From Labedella gwakjiensis (GTDB lineage Bacteria; Actinomycetota; Actinomycetes; Actinomycetales; Microbacteriaceae), in NCBI RefSeq assembly GCF_003014675.1, contig NZ_PYAU01000001.1, forward strand, positions 992,001 through 1,056,000: a stretch of 64,000 bases of DNA, given 5' to 3'. The position numbers and the translations under genes were made by a program. Under the pieces are notes generated by a model, which searched no databases, was not told where the DNA came from, and saw nothing but the letters and a program-made list of their open reading frames with translations. Below, piece after piece: positions 16,685 to 25,679 of this stretch. How positions within the stretch are numbered: the stretch's first letter is position 1; each line of letters starts with the position of its first letter.

Positions 16685-17884
16685 TCACCGGGCAGCGAAG
16701 GCGGTCCGTCGTCCCGCCACCACGAGGAGGAGGGCGACGCATCCCAGCACGATCATGACGACGGGAAGGACGAGGCCGTCGAGGGATCCGATCACGGCAG
16801 CCCCGAGGACGCCGCCCGCGAAGATGGCGAGGTTGAAGGCCACCGGGAGGAACGAGTTGGCGACGTCCGAGTTCGCGCCGCCGGCGATCGTCAGGACCGA
16901 CTGCAGTTGCGCTGCCGCTCCGCCGAACGCGGTGCCCCACAGCACCGTCGCGACGAGGACGGCGGGCGCGAGGGCATGCGCGACGAGGAGCACGCCCCCG
17001 GCGACGATGAACACCCCGATGCTCACGTGGAGGAGAGCTCTCGGGTGACGGTCGATGACGATCGCCGTCACGACGATCCCGAGGACCGATGCCAGCCCGT
17101 AGACGAGGAGCAGGAGCTCGGGCGCGACGCCCGCACCCGAGTCCCGGAGGTAGGGGGCGACGTAGGTGTAGACGGTGGTGTGCGCGAGCATCCACGCGAC
17201 GATGACCGCGAGGACGATCGAGACGCCCGGCAGCCCGAGTACCCCGCGCAACGGCAGCCGGTCAGCCGGCGGTTGACCGGGCGCGTCGGGCACGATGAGC
17301 GCGACGAGCCCGAGGACGACGAGGGCGGCGAGAGACAGCCCGGCGAACGACCACCGCCAGTCGACGATGCTCCCGACCCATGCGCCGAGCGGGGTCCCGA
17401 GGGCGAGGCCCGCTGGGGCCCCGACCGAGACGATGGACAGGGCGAGGCCCCCGCGCGCGTCCGGGCTGATCCTCCGGCCGTAGGCCGCGAGCATTCCCCA
17501 GATCACCCCGGTGAAGGCGCCGGCGAAGAACCGCGACACGAGGGAGAGCACGACGTCGTCGGATAGGGCGGTGACGCCGTTCGTCAGGAGGAGCCCCGTG
17601 ATCGCGCCGAGGAGGAGCGGCTTGCGTCTCATCCCTCTCGTGAGGCTGATCGCCGGAATCGTCACGATCACGGTCCCGAGCGCCCAGACGCTGATGAACT
17701 GCCCGACGATCCCCTCCGACGTGCCGAGGTCGCCTGCGATCACCGTCAACAGCCCCGCCGGCATGGTCTCGCCGGCGATGAGGATGAAGCCCATGGCGGC
17801 GAGGAGGCCGAGCGCAGCCCACGGCATGCGCTGGGGGTTCGCCGGTGTCGACGCCGGCAACGATGCGGTGTCCTGTGCGGTCAC
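16685..17884 (-). CDS. MFS transporter, DHA1-type exporter
   Basis: This is a 399-residue, 12-helix major facilitator protein of the drug:H+ antiporter / AraJ-YdhP-like group. After a 20-residue polar N-terminus, helix 1 begins at WAALGLLAAMGFILIAGETMPAGLLTVIAGDLGTSEG, followed by the short basic loop RGMRRKPLLL and helix 4 with RFFAGAFTGVIWGM. I chose the GTG at 17884 because AGGAG lies 6 bases upstream; the frame opens further but without a better site. Substrate is unknown. It diverges from an SDR gene across a 175-bp gap. Confidence 0.82.
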   Translation of the reverse strand: MTAQDTASLPASTPANPQRMPWAALGLLAAMGFILIAGETMPAGLLTVIAGDLGTSEGIVGQFISVWALGTVIVTIPAISLTRGMRRKPLLLGAITGLLLTNGVTALSDDVVLSLVSRFFAGAFTGVIWGMLAAYGRRISPDARGGLALSIVSVGAPAGLALGTPLGAWVGSIVDWRWSFAGLSLAALVVLGLVALIVPDAPGQPPADRLPLRGVLGLPGVSIVLAVIVAWMLAHTTVYTYVAPYLRDSGAGVAPELLLLVYGLASVLGIVVTAIVIDRHPRALLHVSIGVFIVAGGVLLVAHALAPAVLVATVLWGTAFGGAAAQLQSVLTIAGGANSDVANSFLPVAFNLAIFAGGVLGAAVIGSLDGLVLPVVMIVLGCVALLLVVAGRRTAFAAR

Positions 17885-17931
17885 GGTGGTCTCCTGCTCT
17901 CGTCGCGCCACCGGGAGGTCGGCGACGTCTC

Positions 17932-18027
17932 GACGAGTCTGTTCCCGAGCCGCGGAGGGCGGGAGTCCCGCACGAGGGATGCACCGGGAGGGGACCCCTC
18001 GGGCGACTCACCGGTGTCAGACTCGTC
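17932..18027. promoter_or_regulatory. Divergent promoter region with an inverted pair of CAGACTCGTC elements
   Basis: One 10-bp copy (17932-17941) faces the MFS gene and its exact inverse (18018-18027) faces the SDR gene. Each is 30-50 bases upstream of a start codon. They may be -10 regions (CAGACT) or half-sites of a shared regulator. The interval between them has no other clear signal. Confidence 0.4.
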
Positions 18028-18058
18028 AGCATCGCCGTCAGCAGCCGAAAGGAACGAC

Positions 18059-18787
18059 ATGTCACGCATCCTCGTCACGGGAGCCGCGTCCGGACTCGGA
18101 GCCGGTGCGGCCCGAGAGCTCCTCGCCGCCGGCCACGATGTGGTCGTGCACGCGCGCACGGAGGAACGGGCGGAGTCGATCCGGGATGTGCTCGAGCGCG
18201 GGGGCCGGCTCGTGACGGCAGACCTGAGCGACCTCGAGGCCACGCGCGATCTCGCAACCCAGGTGGAGCGTCTCGGGGGCGTCGACGCGATCATCCACAA
18301 CGCCGGAGTGCTCGACGGCCGGCGGATCCTCCCCGTCAACGTCGTGGCCCCCTACCTCCTCACGGCCCTCGTCCCCGCCCGTCGTCTCGTCTTCCTGAGC
18401 AGCGGCATGCACAACGGGGGTCGGGCCACGGTCGCAGGGCTCGACTGGAGCGGTGGGAAGACCTCGGCGTCGTATTCCGACAGCAAGCTCCTCGTGACGA
18501 CGCTGGCGTTCGCCGCGTGGCGCCGGCTCGACGTGCAGTCGAGCCACGCCGTCGACCCCGGCTGGGTGCCGACCGCGATGGGCGGCCCGGGGGCACCGGA
18601 CGATCTCGAGGCCGGCCACCAGACGCAGGCGTGGCTCGCGGCCGGAGAGGAGCCGGAGACCGACGGTTCCGCGTACTGGTACCACCGGACGCAGCGCACA
18701 CCCCACCCGTCGACGCGCGACGAACGGTTCCAGGACGAACTCCTCGAGGCGCTCGCGGCGCACACCGGTGTGGCGCTCCCCGCCTGA
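18059..18787 (+). CDS. Short-chain dehydrogenase/reductase
   Basis: This is a 242-residue SDR with cofactor motif VTGAASGLGAGAARELLAAGH at residues 6-26, NAG in IIHNAGVLDG, catalytic Ser in LVFLSSGMHNGG and the tyrosine-lysine pair in SASYSDSKLLV. I chose the ATG at 18059 because GAAAGGA precedes it; the in-frame upstream ATG would add 15 unrelated residues. It is slightly shorter than typical SDRs and lacks a clear substrate clue. It diverges from the MFS exporter. Confidence 0.82.
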   Translation: MSRILVTGAASGLGAGAARELLAAGHDVVVHARTEERAESIRDVLERGGRLVTADLSDLEATRDLATQVERLGGVDAIIHNAGVLDGRRILPVNVVAPYLLTALVPARRLVFLSSGMHNGGRATVAGLDWSGGKTSASYSDSKLLVTTLAFAAWRRLDVQSSHAVDPGWVPTAMGGPGAPDDLEAGHQTQAWLAAGEEPETDGSAYWYHRTQRTPHPSTRDERFQDELLEALAAHTGVALPA

Positions 18788-18852
18788 GCCGCCCCGCTCT
18801 CCCGCCCCGCTGAGCCGCCCCGCCTCCGTTCCGGCCTCCACCCCGGAAACGT

Positions 18853-18920
18853 CGAGCGCTACAGGAAGCGCCCAGCGCCACACGAACAGGTGTGGCGCTG
18901 GGCGCAAACTGTAGCGCTCG
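18853..18920. terminator. Long bipartite stem-loop in a convergent gap (bidirectional terminator or repeat element)
   Basis: Outer arms CGAGCGCTACAG (18853-18864) and their complement (18909-18920) enclose inner 16-bp arms starting GCGCCCAGCG (18868-18883 with 18890-18905), with a GAACAG loop. The only unpaired stem positions are GAA opposite AAA. It lies between the convergent SDR and alcohol dehydrogenase genes. The rest of the 191-bp gap shows nothing else. Confidence 0.75.
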
Positions 18921-18978
18921 GCGGCGGTCAGGCCCGGCCGACGCGGTCAGGGCAGGCCGACAGCAATCCCGACGCGGG

Positions 18979-20043
18979 TCAGGCGGCGGGGGCCTCCTCC
19001 GTCTCCAGCGTCTTCGTGTCGATGACGAAGCGGTAGCGCACGTCGCTCTTCAGCACGCGCTCGTACGCGTCGTTGATCTCGTCGGCGGCGATCATCTCGA
19101 TCTCCGGTGCGATGCCGTTCTCGGCGCAGAAGTCGAGCATCTCCTGCGTCTCCCCGATGGACCCGATGCCCGAGCCGGCGAACGAGAGACGGTTCCGGAA
19201 CAGCGAGAACACCTGGAGCGGGAGCGGCTCGCCCGGCGCACCGACGTTCACGAGCGCACCATCGAGGCGCAGCAGGCCGAGGTACTTCGAGAGGTCGAGG
19301 GTCGCGCTCACCGTGTTGAGGATGAGGTCGAACTGGTTCGCGAGGGTCTCGAAGGTCTTCTCGTCGCTCGTCGCGTAGTAGTGGTCGGCACCGAACCGCT
19401 TGCCGTCCTCCTCCTTGGAGAGGGTCTGCGAGAGCACGGTGACCTCTGCACCCATGGCGTGTGCGATCTTCACGCCCAGGTGACCGAGGCCGCCCATGCC
19501 GACGACGGCGACGCGCTTGCCCGGGCCCGCGTTCCAGTGGGCGAGGGGCGAGTAGGTCGTGATGCCGGCGCACAGCAGCGGAGCGGCGGCCTCGTACGGG
19601 ATCGCCTCGGGCACGCGGAGGACGAAGTCCTCGTCCACCACGACGTGCGTCGAGTAGCCGCCCTGCGTGATGGTGCCGTCGCGGTCGGTGCTCGCGTACG
19701 TTCCGGTGTTGCCCTTGAGGCAGTAGTTCTCCATGCCGGCGAGGCAGTTCTCGCACTCGCGGCACGAGTTGACCATGCAGCCGACGCCGACGCGGTCGCC
19801 CACGGCGTGCTTCGACACGTCGGAACCGACCTCGACGACCTCGCCGACGATCTCGTGACCGACGACCTGCGGGTACTCGATGGCGCCCCAGTCACCGCGC
19901 ACGGTGTGGATATCGGAGTGGCAGATGCCGGCGTAGCGGATGGCGATGAGGACGTCCTTCGGGCCGACGTCGCGGCGCTCGATGGTCGTGGGGACGAGGG
20001 GCTCGGTGGCGGACGGTGCGGCGTAGGCGTTGACGGTGAGCAT
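18979..20043 (-). CDS. Zinc-dependent NAD(P) alcohol dehydrogenase, YahK/CAD-like aldehyde reductase
   Basis: This is a 354-residue medium-chain dehydrogenase. The catalytic zinc site shows Cys in [17 protein letters not shown] and His-Glu in [10 protein letters not shown]. The structural zinc site is [15 protein letters not shown]. Rossmann motif [13 protein letters not shown] is near residue 180 and is followed by [14 protein letters not shown], typical of NADPH-dependent cinnamyl-alcohol-type and YahK aldehyde reductases. AAGGAG precedes the ATG. The next gene upstream on the same strand is an SDR and then an MmyB-type XRE regulator, a common pairing for aldehyde or electrophile detoxification. 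Confidence 0.9.
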   Translation of the reverse strand: MLTVNAYAAPSATEPLVPTTIERRDVGPKDVLIAIRYAGICHSDIHTVRGDWGAIEYPQVVGHEIVGEVVEVGSDVSKHAVGDRVGVGCMVNSCRECENCLAGMENYCLKGNTGTYASTDRDGTITQGGYSTHVVVDEDFVLRVPEAIPYEAAAPLLCAGITTYSPLAHWNAGPGKRVAVVGMGGLGHLGVKIAHAMGAEVTVLSQTLSKEEDGKRFGADHYYATSDEKTFETLANQFDLILNTVSATLDLSKYLGLLRLDGALVNVGAPGEPLPLQVFSLFRNRLSFAGSGIGSIGETQEMLDFCAENGIAPEIEMIAADEINDAYERVLKSDVRYRFVIDTKTLETEEAPAA

Positions 20044-20113
20044 GTGTCTCCTTGTGGGATCGGGGGTGTCGTCGTGTGGGTCGGAAGACGTGCGGGTCAG
20101 TCCAGGATGGGGG

Positions 20114-20776
20114 TCAGTCGAGCGGCTTGACGTACGTGCGGAACTCGCCGCGCTCGGAGTGGATCGTCCAGAGCTTCTCGGCGAGCGCCTCGGGCTCGTG
20201 GTCGGGGTCTCCCCCGCCGATGCCGAGCGGGATGATGAGCTGCCCGACGTGGATGTTCTCCTCCTCGAGCGCGTCGTGGAGGAGCTGTGCGTAGGCGCTC
20301 TCGCCGGCGAAGGCGACGGACGTGCCGGTCACCTTGGCGCCGGGTCGCACGGCGCTCGCGCCGTTGACGAAGAGGATCGTGCCCTGCCCGATCACACGCA
20401 TGCCGGGGATCACGTGGCGGGCGGCGGTGACGGGTCCGTAGATCGAGAACTCGACGGGGCCGACGAGGTCGGCGACCGACGTCTCGAGCACGGTCCGCAT
20501 GTACTCCTTGGCCGGCAGCGGGCTGTACTGGAGCACCTCGATGGGACCGAGGGCGGCGGTCGCGGCCTCGAGGGCGTCGGTCAGCGACTCGGGCTCGCGG
20601 ACGTTGGCGGTGAAGCCCGCAGCCGTGATGCCCTCCTCACCGAGGGTCGCGGCGAGCGCGTCGACGCGCTCCTGGTTGCGGGAGATGAGGGCGACGGAGA
20701 AGCCCTCGCGTCCGAAGCGGCGGGCGACCGAGAGTCCGAGTCCTTTGCCCGCTCCGATGATGGCGATGGTGGTCAT
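20114..20776 (-). CDS. SDR-family oxidoreductase
   Basis: This is a 220-residue Rossmann protein with the cofactor loop [20 protein letters not shown] at the extreme N-terminus and NQERVDAL as the second strand. Later landmarks are [16 protein letters not shown] and [10 protein letters not shown]. The classic YxxxK is replaced by [11 protein letters not shown], so catalysis by the standard mechanism is doubtful. It lies between the alcohol dehydrogenase (70 bp downstream) and the MmyB-type regulator. The 93-bp gap upstream holds two direct copies of GTGTCGATGGT. Confidence 0.72.
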   Translation of the reverse strand: MTTIAIIGAGKGLGLSVARRFGREGFSVALISRNQERVDALAATLGEEGITAAGFTANVREPESLTDALEAATAALGPIEVLQYSPLPAKEYMRTVLETSVADLVGPVEFSIYGPVTAARHVIPGMRVIGQGTILFVNGASAVRPGAKVTGTSVAFAGESAYAQLLHDALEEENIHVGQLIIPLGIGGGDPDHEPEALAEKLWTIHSERGEFRTYVKPLD

Positions 20777-20869
20777 GTGTCAGCGTCCTTCGTGTCGATG
20801 GTCGTGGCGTGTCGATGGTGATGGCGGCGCCTCCGGAACGTGCGCCATGAGCACGATCGGGGCCGATGG

Positions 20870-21763
20870 TCAGATGGCGGAGTCCTGGCGCGGCGACTCG
20901 GCGTCGACGTGCTGCGTCGCCGCCCAGCTCGCGAGGAGGCGCAGTCGCTCCGCCGACGGGGATCCGGGCTCCGCGGTGTAGACGAGCATGACGAGACCGG
21001 GCTCCGCGGTGATCGCGAGCTCCTCGTAGGCGAGCGTGAGGTCGCCGACGAGCGGGTGCCGGAAGCGCTTCGTGCCCGCGCCGTGCCGACGGACGTCGTG
21101 CGCTCCCCAGATGCGGCGGAAGGTGTCGCTCTGCGTCGACAGCTCTCCGACGAGATCCTGCAGCGCCTTGTCGTGCGGATCGCGTCCGGCCTCTGCGCGC
21201 ATCATGCCGACGCACATCTCGGCGAACAGTTCCCAGTCGGGGTAGAAGTCGCGCGACGCGGGGTCGAGGAACTGGAATCGGGCGAGGTTCGGGGTGCGGC
21301 CTCCCTCGCCGATCACCGGCGAGTAGAAGGCGCGGCCCAAGGCGTTCGTCGCGAGGAGGTCCTGGCGGGAGTTGCGCACGAACGCCACGCCGTCGGTGAT
21401 CGCCTCGAGCGCCCACTGGAGGCTGGGCCGCGCCGTGGGCGGGCTCGACGCACGGCGGCGGGGCCGGCCCGAGGCGGGGGTGCCGTCTGCTGCGCGGGCG
21501 AGGTCGTAGAGGTGCGCGGTCTCGGCGTCGTCGAGCTGCAGAGCGCGCGCGATGGCGTCGAGGACGGAGGAGGATGCGCCGGCGATCGTGCCGCGTTCGA
21601 GCCGCGAGTAGTATTCGACGCTCACGCCGGCGAGCATCGCGACCTCGGAGCGGCGGAGTCCCGGGACGCGGCGGTTCGGCCCGGCGGGCAGCCCCGCGGC
21701 CTCCGGCGTCGTCTTCGCGCGACGCGACATGAGGAACTCACGCACCTCTGCTCGATTGTCCAT
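20870..21763 (-). CDS. XRE regulator with MmyB-like ligand-binding domain
   Basis: This is a 297-residue regulator. Residues 1-75 are an XRE helix-turn-helix of the MmyB subtype (REFLMSRRAKTTPEAAGLP, VPGLRRSEVAMLAGVSVEYYSRLERG). Residues 105-275 are the PAS-like MmyB domain that binds fatty-acid-like ligands (QWALEAITDGVAFVRNSRQDLLATNALGRAFYSPV, LVMLVYTAEPGSPSAERLRLLASW). Such regulators usually control an adjacent dehydrogenase gene, here probably the SDR and alcohol dehydrogenase downstream. A 23-bp element related to two others in the window lies 34 bases upstream. Confidence 0.85.
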   Translation of the reverse strand: MDNRAEVREFLMSRRAKTTPEAAGLPAGPNRRVPGLRRSEVAMLAGVSVEYYSRLERGTIAGASSSVLDAIARALQLDDAETAHLYDLARAADGTPASGRPRRRASSPPTARPSLQWALEAITDGVAFVRNSRQDLLATNALGRAFYSPVIGEGGRTPNLARFQFLDPASRDFYPDWELFAEMCVGMMRAEAGRDPHDKALQDLVGELSTQSDTFRRIWGAHDVRRHGAGTKRFRHPLVGDLTLAYEELAITAEPGLVMLVYTAEPGSPSAERLRLLASWAATQHVDAESPRQDSAI

Positions 21764-21796
21764 GTCTGAAGGCTACGTCCGCGTCCTGAACGGAGG

Positions 21797-21819
21797 GAGG
21801 CCCTCGCGGTACACCCCTC
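21797..21819 (-). promoter_or_regulatory. Candidate MmyB-type regulator operator
   Basis: Read on the minus strand, the element starts GAGGGGTGTACCGCGAGG. It matches the 23-bp elements at 26812 and 28963 at about 17 positions, including GAGGGGTG. It sits 34 bases upstream of the MmyB-type gene and overlaps the short inverted pair GTAC-A-CCCC / GGGGTAC. Confidence 0.4.
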
Positions 21820-21874
21820 GACGGGGTACGGGACGAGTCGATGCCGCCCGTGGCCGCGAGAGCCGGGGCACCCG

Positions 21875-21893
21875 TCGACAGGCTCAGGGACCG
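21875..21893. repeat. Copy of the TTCGACAGGCTCAG-type intergenic repeat
   Basis: TCGACAGGCTCAGGGACCG matches one arm of the inverted repeat at 40397-40458. Here it is a single arm and it supplies the stop codon of the WYL regulator (TCA at 21884-21886 on the plus strand). Confidence 0.65.
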
Positions 21894-22882
21894 AGGGGAC
21901 GGGCGCCGCGCGCCGCACGCGCGGAGCGCTCAGCGACGGCTGCGAAAGCGGCGCGGAGGTCCGCCGGCTCGACCGCACTCAGCTCCGCCTCGAATCGCAG
22001 GAACTCGGCTGCGAGGGCGCCCCACGACCAGGCGCCGAGCCGTACACGGCTGCGATCCGGTCCGACTGCCTCCGCACTGCCGTCGCCCAGGTACGGGACC
22101 ACCGCCGCCAGGGGCAGGTCGAGCGTCGCCTCCCCCCAGCAGGCCCAGGTATCCGCCCCCGTCGATCCCATGAAGCGGGCCGACAGGAACCGGGCGGGGT
22201 CGCCGCCCGGCACCGTGCGCGGCGTGAACCGCCGACCGTTGTGGCTGCGCGGGCGGATCCGGTCGGCGCGGTAGACGCGCCAGTCCTCCCTCTCCGTCGT
22301 GTAGCCGATGAGATACCAACGCCCCGAATGCAGGAGGAGGTGGTGCGGCTCCGTCCGGCGGACCGGCTCCTCGGCGCCGGAGGACGACGGCGAGGCGTAG
22401 TCGAAGCGCAGCTCCTCCCCCGCGGTGATCGCCTCGCCGATCCGGAGCAGCACGTCGGGGTCGACCTGCGCCGTCCGGCGGCCGGCGGCATCCGCGGCCT
22501 CGAGGTTCCCGACGCGGTGCACGAGCCTCGACGGCAGGAGCCGGGTCACCGTTCCGAGGGCTCGTGCCGCGGCCTCTTCGATGTCGATGCCGAGGGACCC
22601 GGCGGCGCGGAGCGTGAGGGCGATGGCGACCGCCTGCTCCTCGTCGAACACGAGCGGCGGGAGCTGCGACCCGGCCTGCAGGCGGTAGCCGCCGTCCGGT
22701 CCGCGCGTGGCCTCGATCGAGTAGTCGAGTTCGCGGAGTCGGTCGATGTCGCGGCGGATGGTGCGCTCGCTCACGTCGAGGCGGTGCGCGAGCACGGGCG
22801 CCGGCCAGTCGCGGCGCGCCTGCAGCAGGGAGAGCAGCGCGAGCAGGCGACGCGACGTCGACGGCGAATCGGACACGGGCAT
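21884..22882 (-). CDS. WYL-domain transcriptional regulator (YafY-like)
   Basis: This is a 332-residue regulator with an N-terminal winged helix of the HTH_11 type at residues 8-65 (RRLLALLSLLQARRDWPAPVLAHRLDVSERTIRRDIDRLRELDY). A WYL domain spans residues 140-230 (LRFDYASPSSS, HHLLLHSGRWYLIGYTTEREDWRVYRADRI), with a C-terminal WCX extension. I chose the ATG at 22882; the in-frame upstream extension looks like non-coding sequence. It diverges from the PhnB-like gene across 118 bp, an arrangement common for YafY-type regulators and a small VOC protein, which is the likely target. Confidence 0.85.
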   Translation of the reverse strand: MPVSDSPSTSRRLLALLSLLQARRDWPAPVLAHRLDVSERTIRRDIDRLRELDYSIEATRGPDGGYRLQAGSQLPPLVFDEEQAVAIALTLRAAGSLGIDIEEAAARALGTVTRLLPSRLVHRVGNLEAADAAGRRTAQVDPDVLLRIGEAITAGEELRFDYASPSSSGAEEPVRRTEPHHLLLHSGRWYLIGYTTEREDWRVYRADRIRPRSHNGRRFTPRTVPGGDPARFLSARFMGSTGADTWACWGEATLDLPLAAVVPYLGDGSAEAVGPDRSRVRLGAWSWGALAAEFLRFEAELSAVEPADLRAAFAAVAERSARAARGARPLGP

Positions 22883-23000
22883 GATCCGATCATGCCGCAC
22901 ATACCGGACGATCCCTGACCGGTACCGCTGAGAGGCTTCATTCAGCCCCGGAATCGCGGGGATCACGAGAGCCGCTCGGCTCCCACCATGAGGAGACACC

Positions 23001-23456
23001 ATGTCCGTCAGCGCCACCACCCACCTCAACTTCCACGGCGACGCCCGCGAGGCCCTCGACTTCTATGCGTCGGCCTTCGGCGGCCAGGCCACGATCAGCA
23101 CCTACGGCGACTTCGGCATGCCGGCCGGCCTCCCGGACACGGACAAGGTCGTCTTCGGACTCGTCTTCGCCCCCAACGGGTTCTCCGTCATGGCCTACGA
23201 CGTGCCCGGAACGGACTCCCCGCGCGCGGTCGGAACGACCCGCCGGGAGAACGGCACGACGATCACGGACGAGCCGTTCTTCATCGCCCTCCGCGGCGAG
23301 ACGCTCGACGAGGTCTCCGGCCACTGGGACGCTCTCGCCGAGGGCGCGACCATCGTGGAGCCGCTCGCCGCCTCGGCGTGGTCGGCCGGCTTCGGGATGC
23401 TCACCGACCGCTTCGGCGTGACGTGGGCCGTGAGCGTCGACGCGGCGCAGGGCTGA
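23001..23456 (+). CDS. PhnB-like VOC (glyoxalase-fold) protein
   Basis: This is a 151-residue vicinal-oxygen-chelate protein of the PhnB/3-demethylubiquinone-methyltransferase-like group. The pattern TTHLNFHGDAREALDFYASAFGG at the N-terminus and the closing WSAGFGMLTDRFGVTWAVSV are characteristic. The metal-ligand positions are weak, as in most PhnB proteins, so its activity is unknown. GGAG lies just ahead of the ATG. It is probably controlled by the divergent WYL regulator. Confidence 0.82.
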   Translation: MSVSATTHLNFHGDAREALDFYASAFGGQATISTYGDFGMPAGLPDTDKVVFGLVFAPNGFSVMAYDVPGTDSPRAVGTTRRENGTTITDEPFFIALRGETLDEVSGHWDALAEGATIVEPLAASAWSAGFGMLTDRFGVTWAVSVDAAQG

Positions 23457-23487
23457 CGCCGCGGCGCCTCGTCCGTCCCCGGAGAGG

Positions 23488-24288
23488 TCACTCCTCCGTG
23501 AGGAACTCCAGCGCGAGCCGGCGGAAGTCGCGCGAGCCGGGCGCGTTGAAGTGGTGCCGACCGGGGATCTCGACGAACCGGCCGCGCGGTGCGGCGGCGG
23601 CGAGCGCGCGTGAACCCTCGATGATCGCGTCGAGGGAACCGGTGGCGAACAGGATCTCCTGAGCCGGAGCGTGTGCGGGGTCGGGGTCGGCCGCCCCCGA
23701 TGCCCGCATCCCTCCCGCGATCGCGAGGAGCGCGCGCACGTCGTTGCCGGCGACGCGTTCCATGAGCTGGAGGTAGTTCATCGTGACCTTGTCGGTCACC
23801 GGCGTGCCGTGGTCGACGAGCGCTCTGACCTGATCGAGGTCGAGCCGCGCGAGGGGTACGCCGTCGGGCACTCCGCCGAGGACGACCTTCGTGAGCCGGT
23901 CCTGGAGATCCTGCGCGACCTCCCACCCGACGCGCGCACCGAGCGAGTAGCCGACGTAGGACGCCGAGTCGACGAGGTAGGTGTCGAGGACGTTCTCGAT
24001 GTCACGAGCGAGGACGGACAGCTCGTAGTCGCGGGGCTCGAGCGGCTTGTCCGACTGGCCGTGCCCCCGCTGGTCGAGCGCCAGGACGCGGAATCCGGCG
24101 CGCTGCAGATCACGCACCCATCCGGTGTTGACCCAGTTGTCGCGGGTGCTCGATGCGAAGCCGTGGACCAGCACGACCGTCGGATCGGAGTCGTGACCCC
24201 ACGAATAGGTCGCGATCCGGAAGCCGTCGGCCGACATCACGACCTGCGGGTCGGGCATCTGCGTCAGATCGGAGAGGGGTGTCGTCAT
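23488..24288 (-). CDS. Alpha/beta hydrolase
   Basis: This is a 266-residue alpha/beta hydrolase of the epoxide-hydrolase/haloperoxidase-like type. The oxyanion-hole region is VVLVHGFASSTRDNW, with LDQRGHGQSDKP following. The nucleophile elbow is YVGYSLGARVGWEVAQDL (Ser in GYSLG), and the catalytic histidine is in EIPGRHHFNAPGSRDF near the C-terminus. I chose the internal ATG at 24288; the frame extends upstream without family similarity. The substrate is unknown. Confidence 0.82.
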   Translation of the reverse strand: MTTPLSDLTQMPDPQVVMSADGFRIATYSWGHDSDPTVVLVHGFASSTRDNWVNTGWVRDLQRAGFRVLALDQRGHGQSDKPLEPRDYELSVLARDIENVLDTYLVDSASYVGYSLGARVGWEVAQDLQDRLTKVVLGGVPDGVPLARLDLDQVRALVDHGTPVTDKVTMNYLQLMERVAGNDVRALLAIAGGMRASGAADPDPAHAPAQEILFATGSLDAIIEGSRALAAAAPRGRFVEIPGRHHFNAPGSRDFRRLALEFLTEE

Positions 24289-24361
24289 TCGTTCGTCCGT
24301 CGTTTCGATGTGTGGGCGCTCGATGGGTGGCGGGACCAGCGCATGACCCATCGTGCCCGAT

Positions 24362-25240
24362 TCAGGAGCCGAAGATGCGCACGTAGTCCACCACCATCTC
24401 GGCCGGGAAGGTGGTGGACGCGTCGGGCGAGCCTGGCCAGTCGCCGCCCGCGGCGACGTTCAACAGGACGTGCATGTCCTGCTCGAACACCCAGTCGCCC
24501 GGGTCGGGGAGGTCGTCGGGGGTCAGGGTGAGGTAGTCCTCGCCGTCGACGGACCACGTGATCGCCTCCGGCCGCTTGTCGACGGCGTATACGTGGAACT
24601 CGTCACCCGACGGCTCCCCGAGGTCGAACGCCGCGCCGATCCCGTCCTCGTTGAAATAGCTGGGCCCGTGGGCGGTGCCGTACACCGTGTCCGGCTCCCC
24701 TCCGACGACCTCGGCGACATCGATCTCGCCCTGCGCCGGCCAGGTCTCGCCGTTGTTCCCGAGCATCCAGATCGCCGGGAGCAGCCCCGTGCCGTTCGGG
24801 ATGCGCGCCCTCACCTCGACCCGCCCGGTCTCGAGTGCGACGGTCCCCTCGGTCGTGAGCCGGGCGGACGTGTACGGGCAGGACGGCACGGTGACGCACG
24901 GCAGATCCGCATCCGGCTCGGCGGGCAACGCCGCGATCACGAGGTGGCCGTCGCCGTCGAGCGAGGAGTTCTCGGGGGCGTCGGTGTAGAACTGGAGCTC
25001 GTTGTTGCCCCAGCCCTCGTCGTCGAGGTTGCCCGTCTGCGTGACCCACACCGCATCGTCGGGGCGCCGACCCTCTGGGCCGTCGAACTCGTCGGCCCAG
25101 AGGAGCTCATCCGTGGGTGTCGCGCTCGACTCGGGCTCCCCCGTGTCGGCCGTCGGCGAGGGCGACTCGGACGCGCACCCGGTCACGGTCGCCGCCACCA
25201 GAAGCGCAGCCGCCGCAGCCCGCACCCATGTCACCGTCAT
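24362..25240 (-). CDS. Secreted GH16-family glycoside hydrolase lipoprotein
   Basis: This is a 292-residue lipoprotein: signal peptide with lipobox VTGC, a Ser/Thr/Pro-rich linker to about residue 45, then a concanavalin-like GH16 domain (LLWADEFDGPEG to the C-terminal VVDYVRIFGS). The catalytic motif is E172-I-D174-V-A-E177, the ExDxxE layout of beta-glucanases and laminarinases. IWMLGNNGETWPAQG and HVLLNVAAGGDWPG are further GH16 signatures. It probably cleaves beta-1,3- or mixed-linkage glucans outside the cell. It stands alone, without a transporter next to it. Confidence 0.9.
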   Translation of the reverse strand: MTVTWVRAAAAALLVAATVTGCASESPSPTADTGEPESSATPTDELLWADEFDGPEGRRPDDAVWVTQTGNLDDEGWGNNELQFYTDAPENSSLDGDGHLVIAALPAEPDADLPCVTVPSCPYTSARLTTEGTVALETGRVEVRARIPNGTGLLPAIWMLGNNGETWPAQGEIDVAEVVGGEPDTVYGTAHGPSYFNEDGIGAAFDLGEPSGDEFHVYAVDKRPEAITWSVDGEDYLTLTPDDLPDPGDWVFEQDMHVLLNVAAGGDWPGSPDASTTFPAEMVVDYVRIFGS

Positions 25241-25284
25241 CCCCTCACGCTACTGCGACGACCGCCCCGTCCTAGAGTGAGCGG

Positions 25285-25611
25285 ATGACGTCGAGCGAGC
25301 AGCAGCCGAGCCCCCGGGCCGTCTCCGTCGTCCTCCGCGTGATCGCCGGCCTCATCGGCGCAGCGGCCCTCGTCGTCTTCGTCGCCGCGGTGTGGCTCGT
25401 GCTCGGAAGCCGCCTCGGGCCGCCCGAGCGGGACATGCACGGCTACGGGCTCATCGTCGGCACGGCCCTCGCGATACCGGCGGGCCTGCTCGCCGCCGTC
25501 GTCCTCCCGCTCGTCTTCCGTGGTCGACGGCGGGTCATCGCCTACAGGGTGAGTGCGATCGCGCTCCTGGCGTCGATCGTCGGTCTCGTCGTCTCGCTCG
25601 TCACCGCCTGA
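25285..25611 (+). CDS. Small membrane protein of unknown function
   Basis: This 108-residue protein has three predicted membrane helices (about residues 12-36, 48-70 and 82-106) separated by short loops, SRLGPPERDMHGYG and RGRRRVIAYR. I recognise no domain. It diverges from the GH16 gene with a 44-bp gap and is followed on the same strand by the PRISE-type reductase. Confidence 0.6.
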   Translation: MTSSEQQPSPRAVSVVLRVIAGLIGAAALVVFVAAVWLVLGSRLGPPERDMHGYGLIVGTALAIPAGLLAAVVLPLVFRGRRRVIAYRVSAIALLASIVGLVVSLVTA

Positions 25612-25679
25612 TCGGGGCGCGGCCACGCGCGGATCCCGCTCGAGGGGAATTCGACCGGGTCGGACGCGTTGACCCGAGG

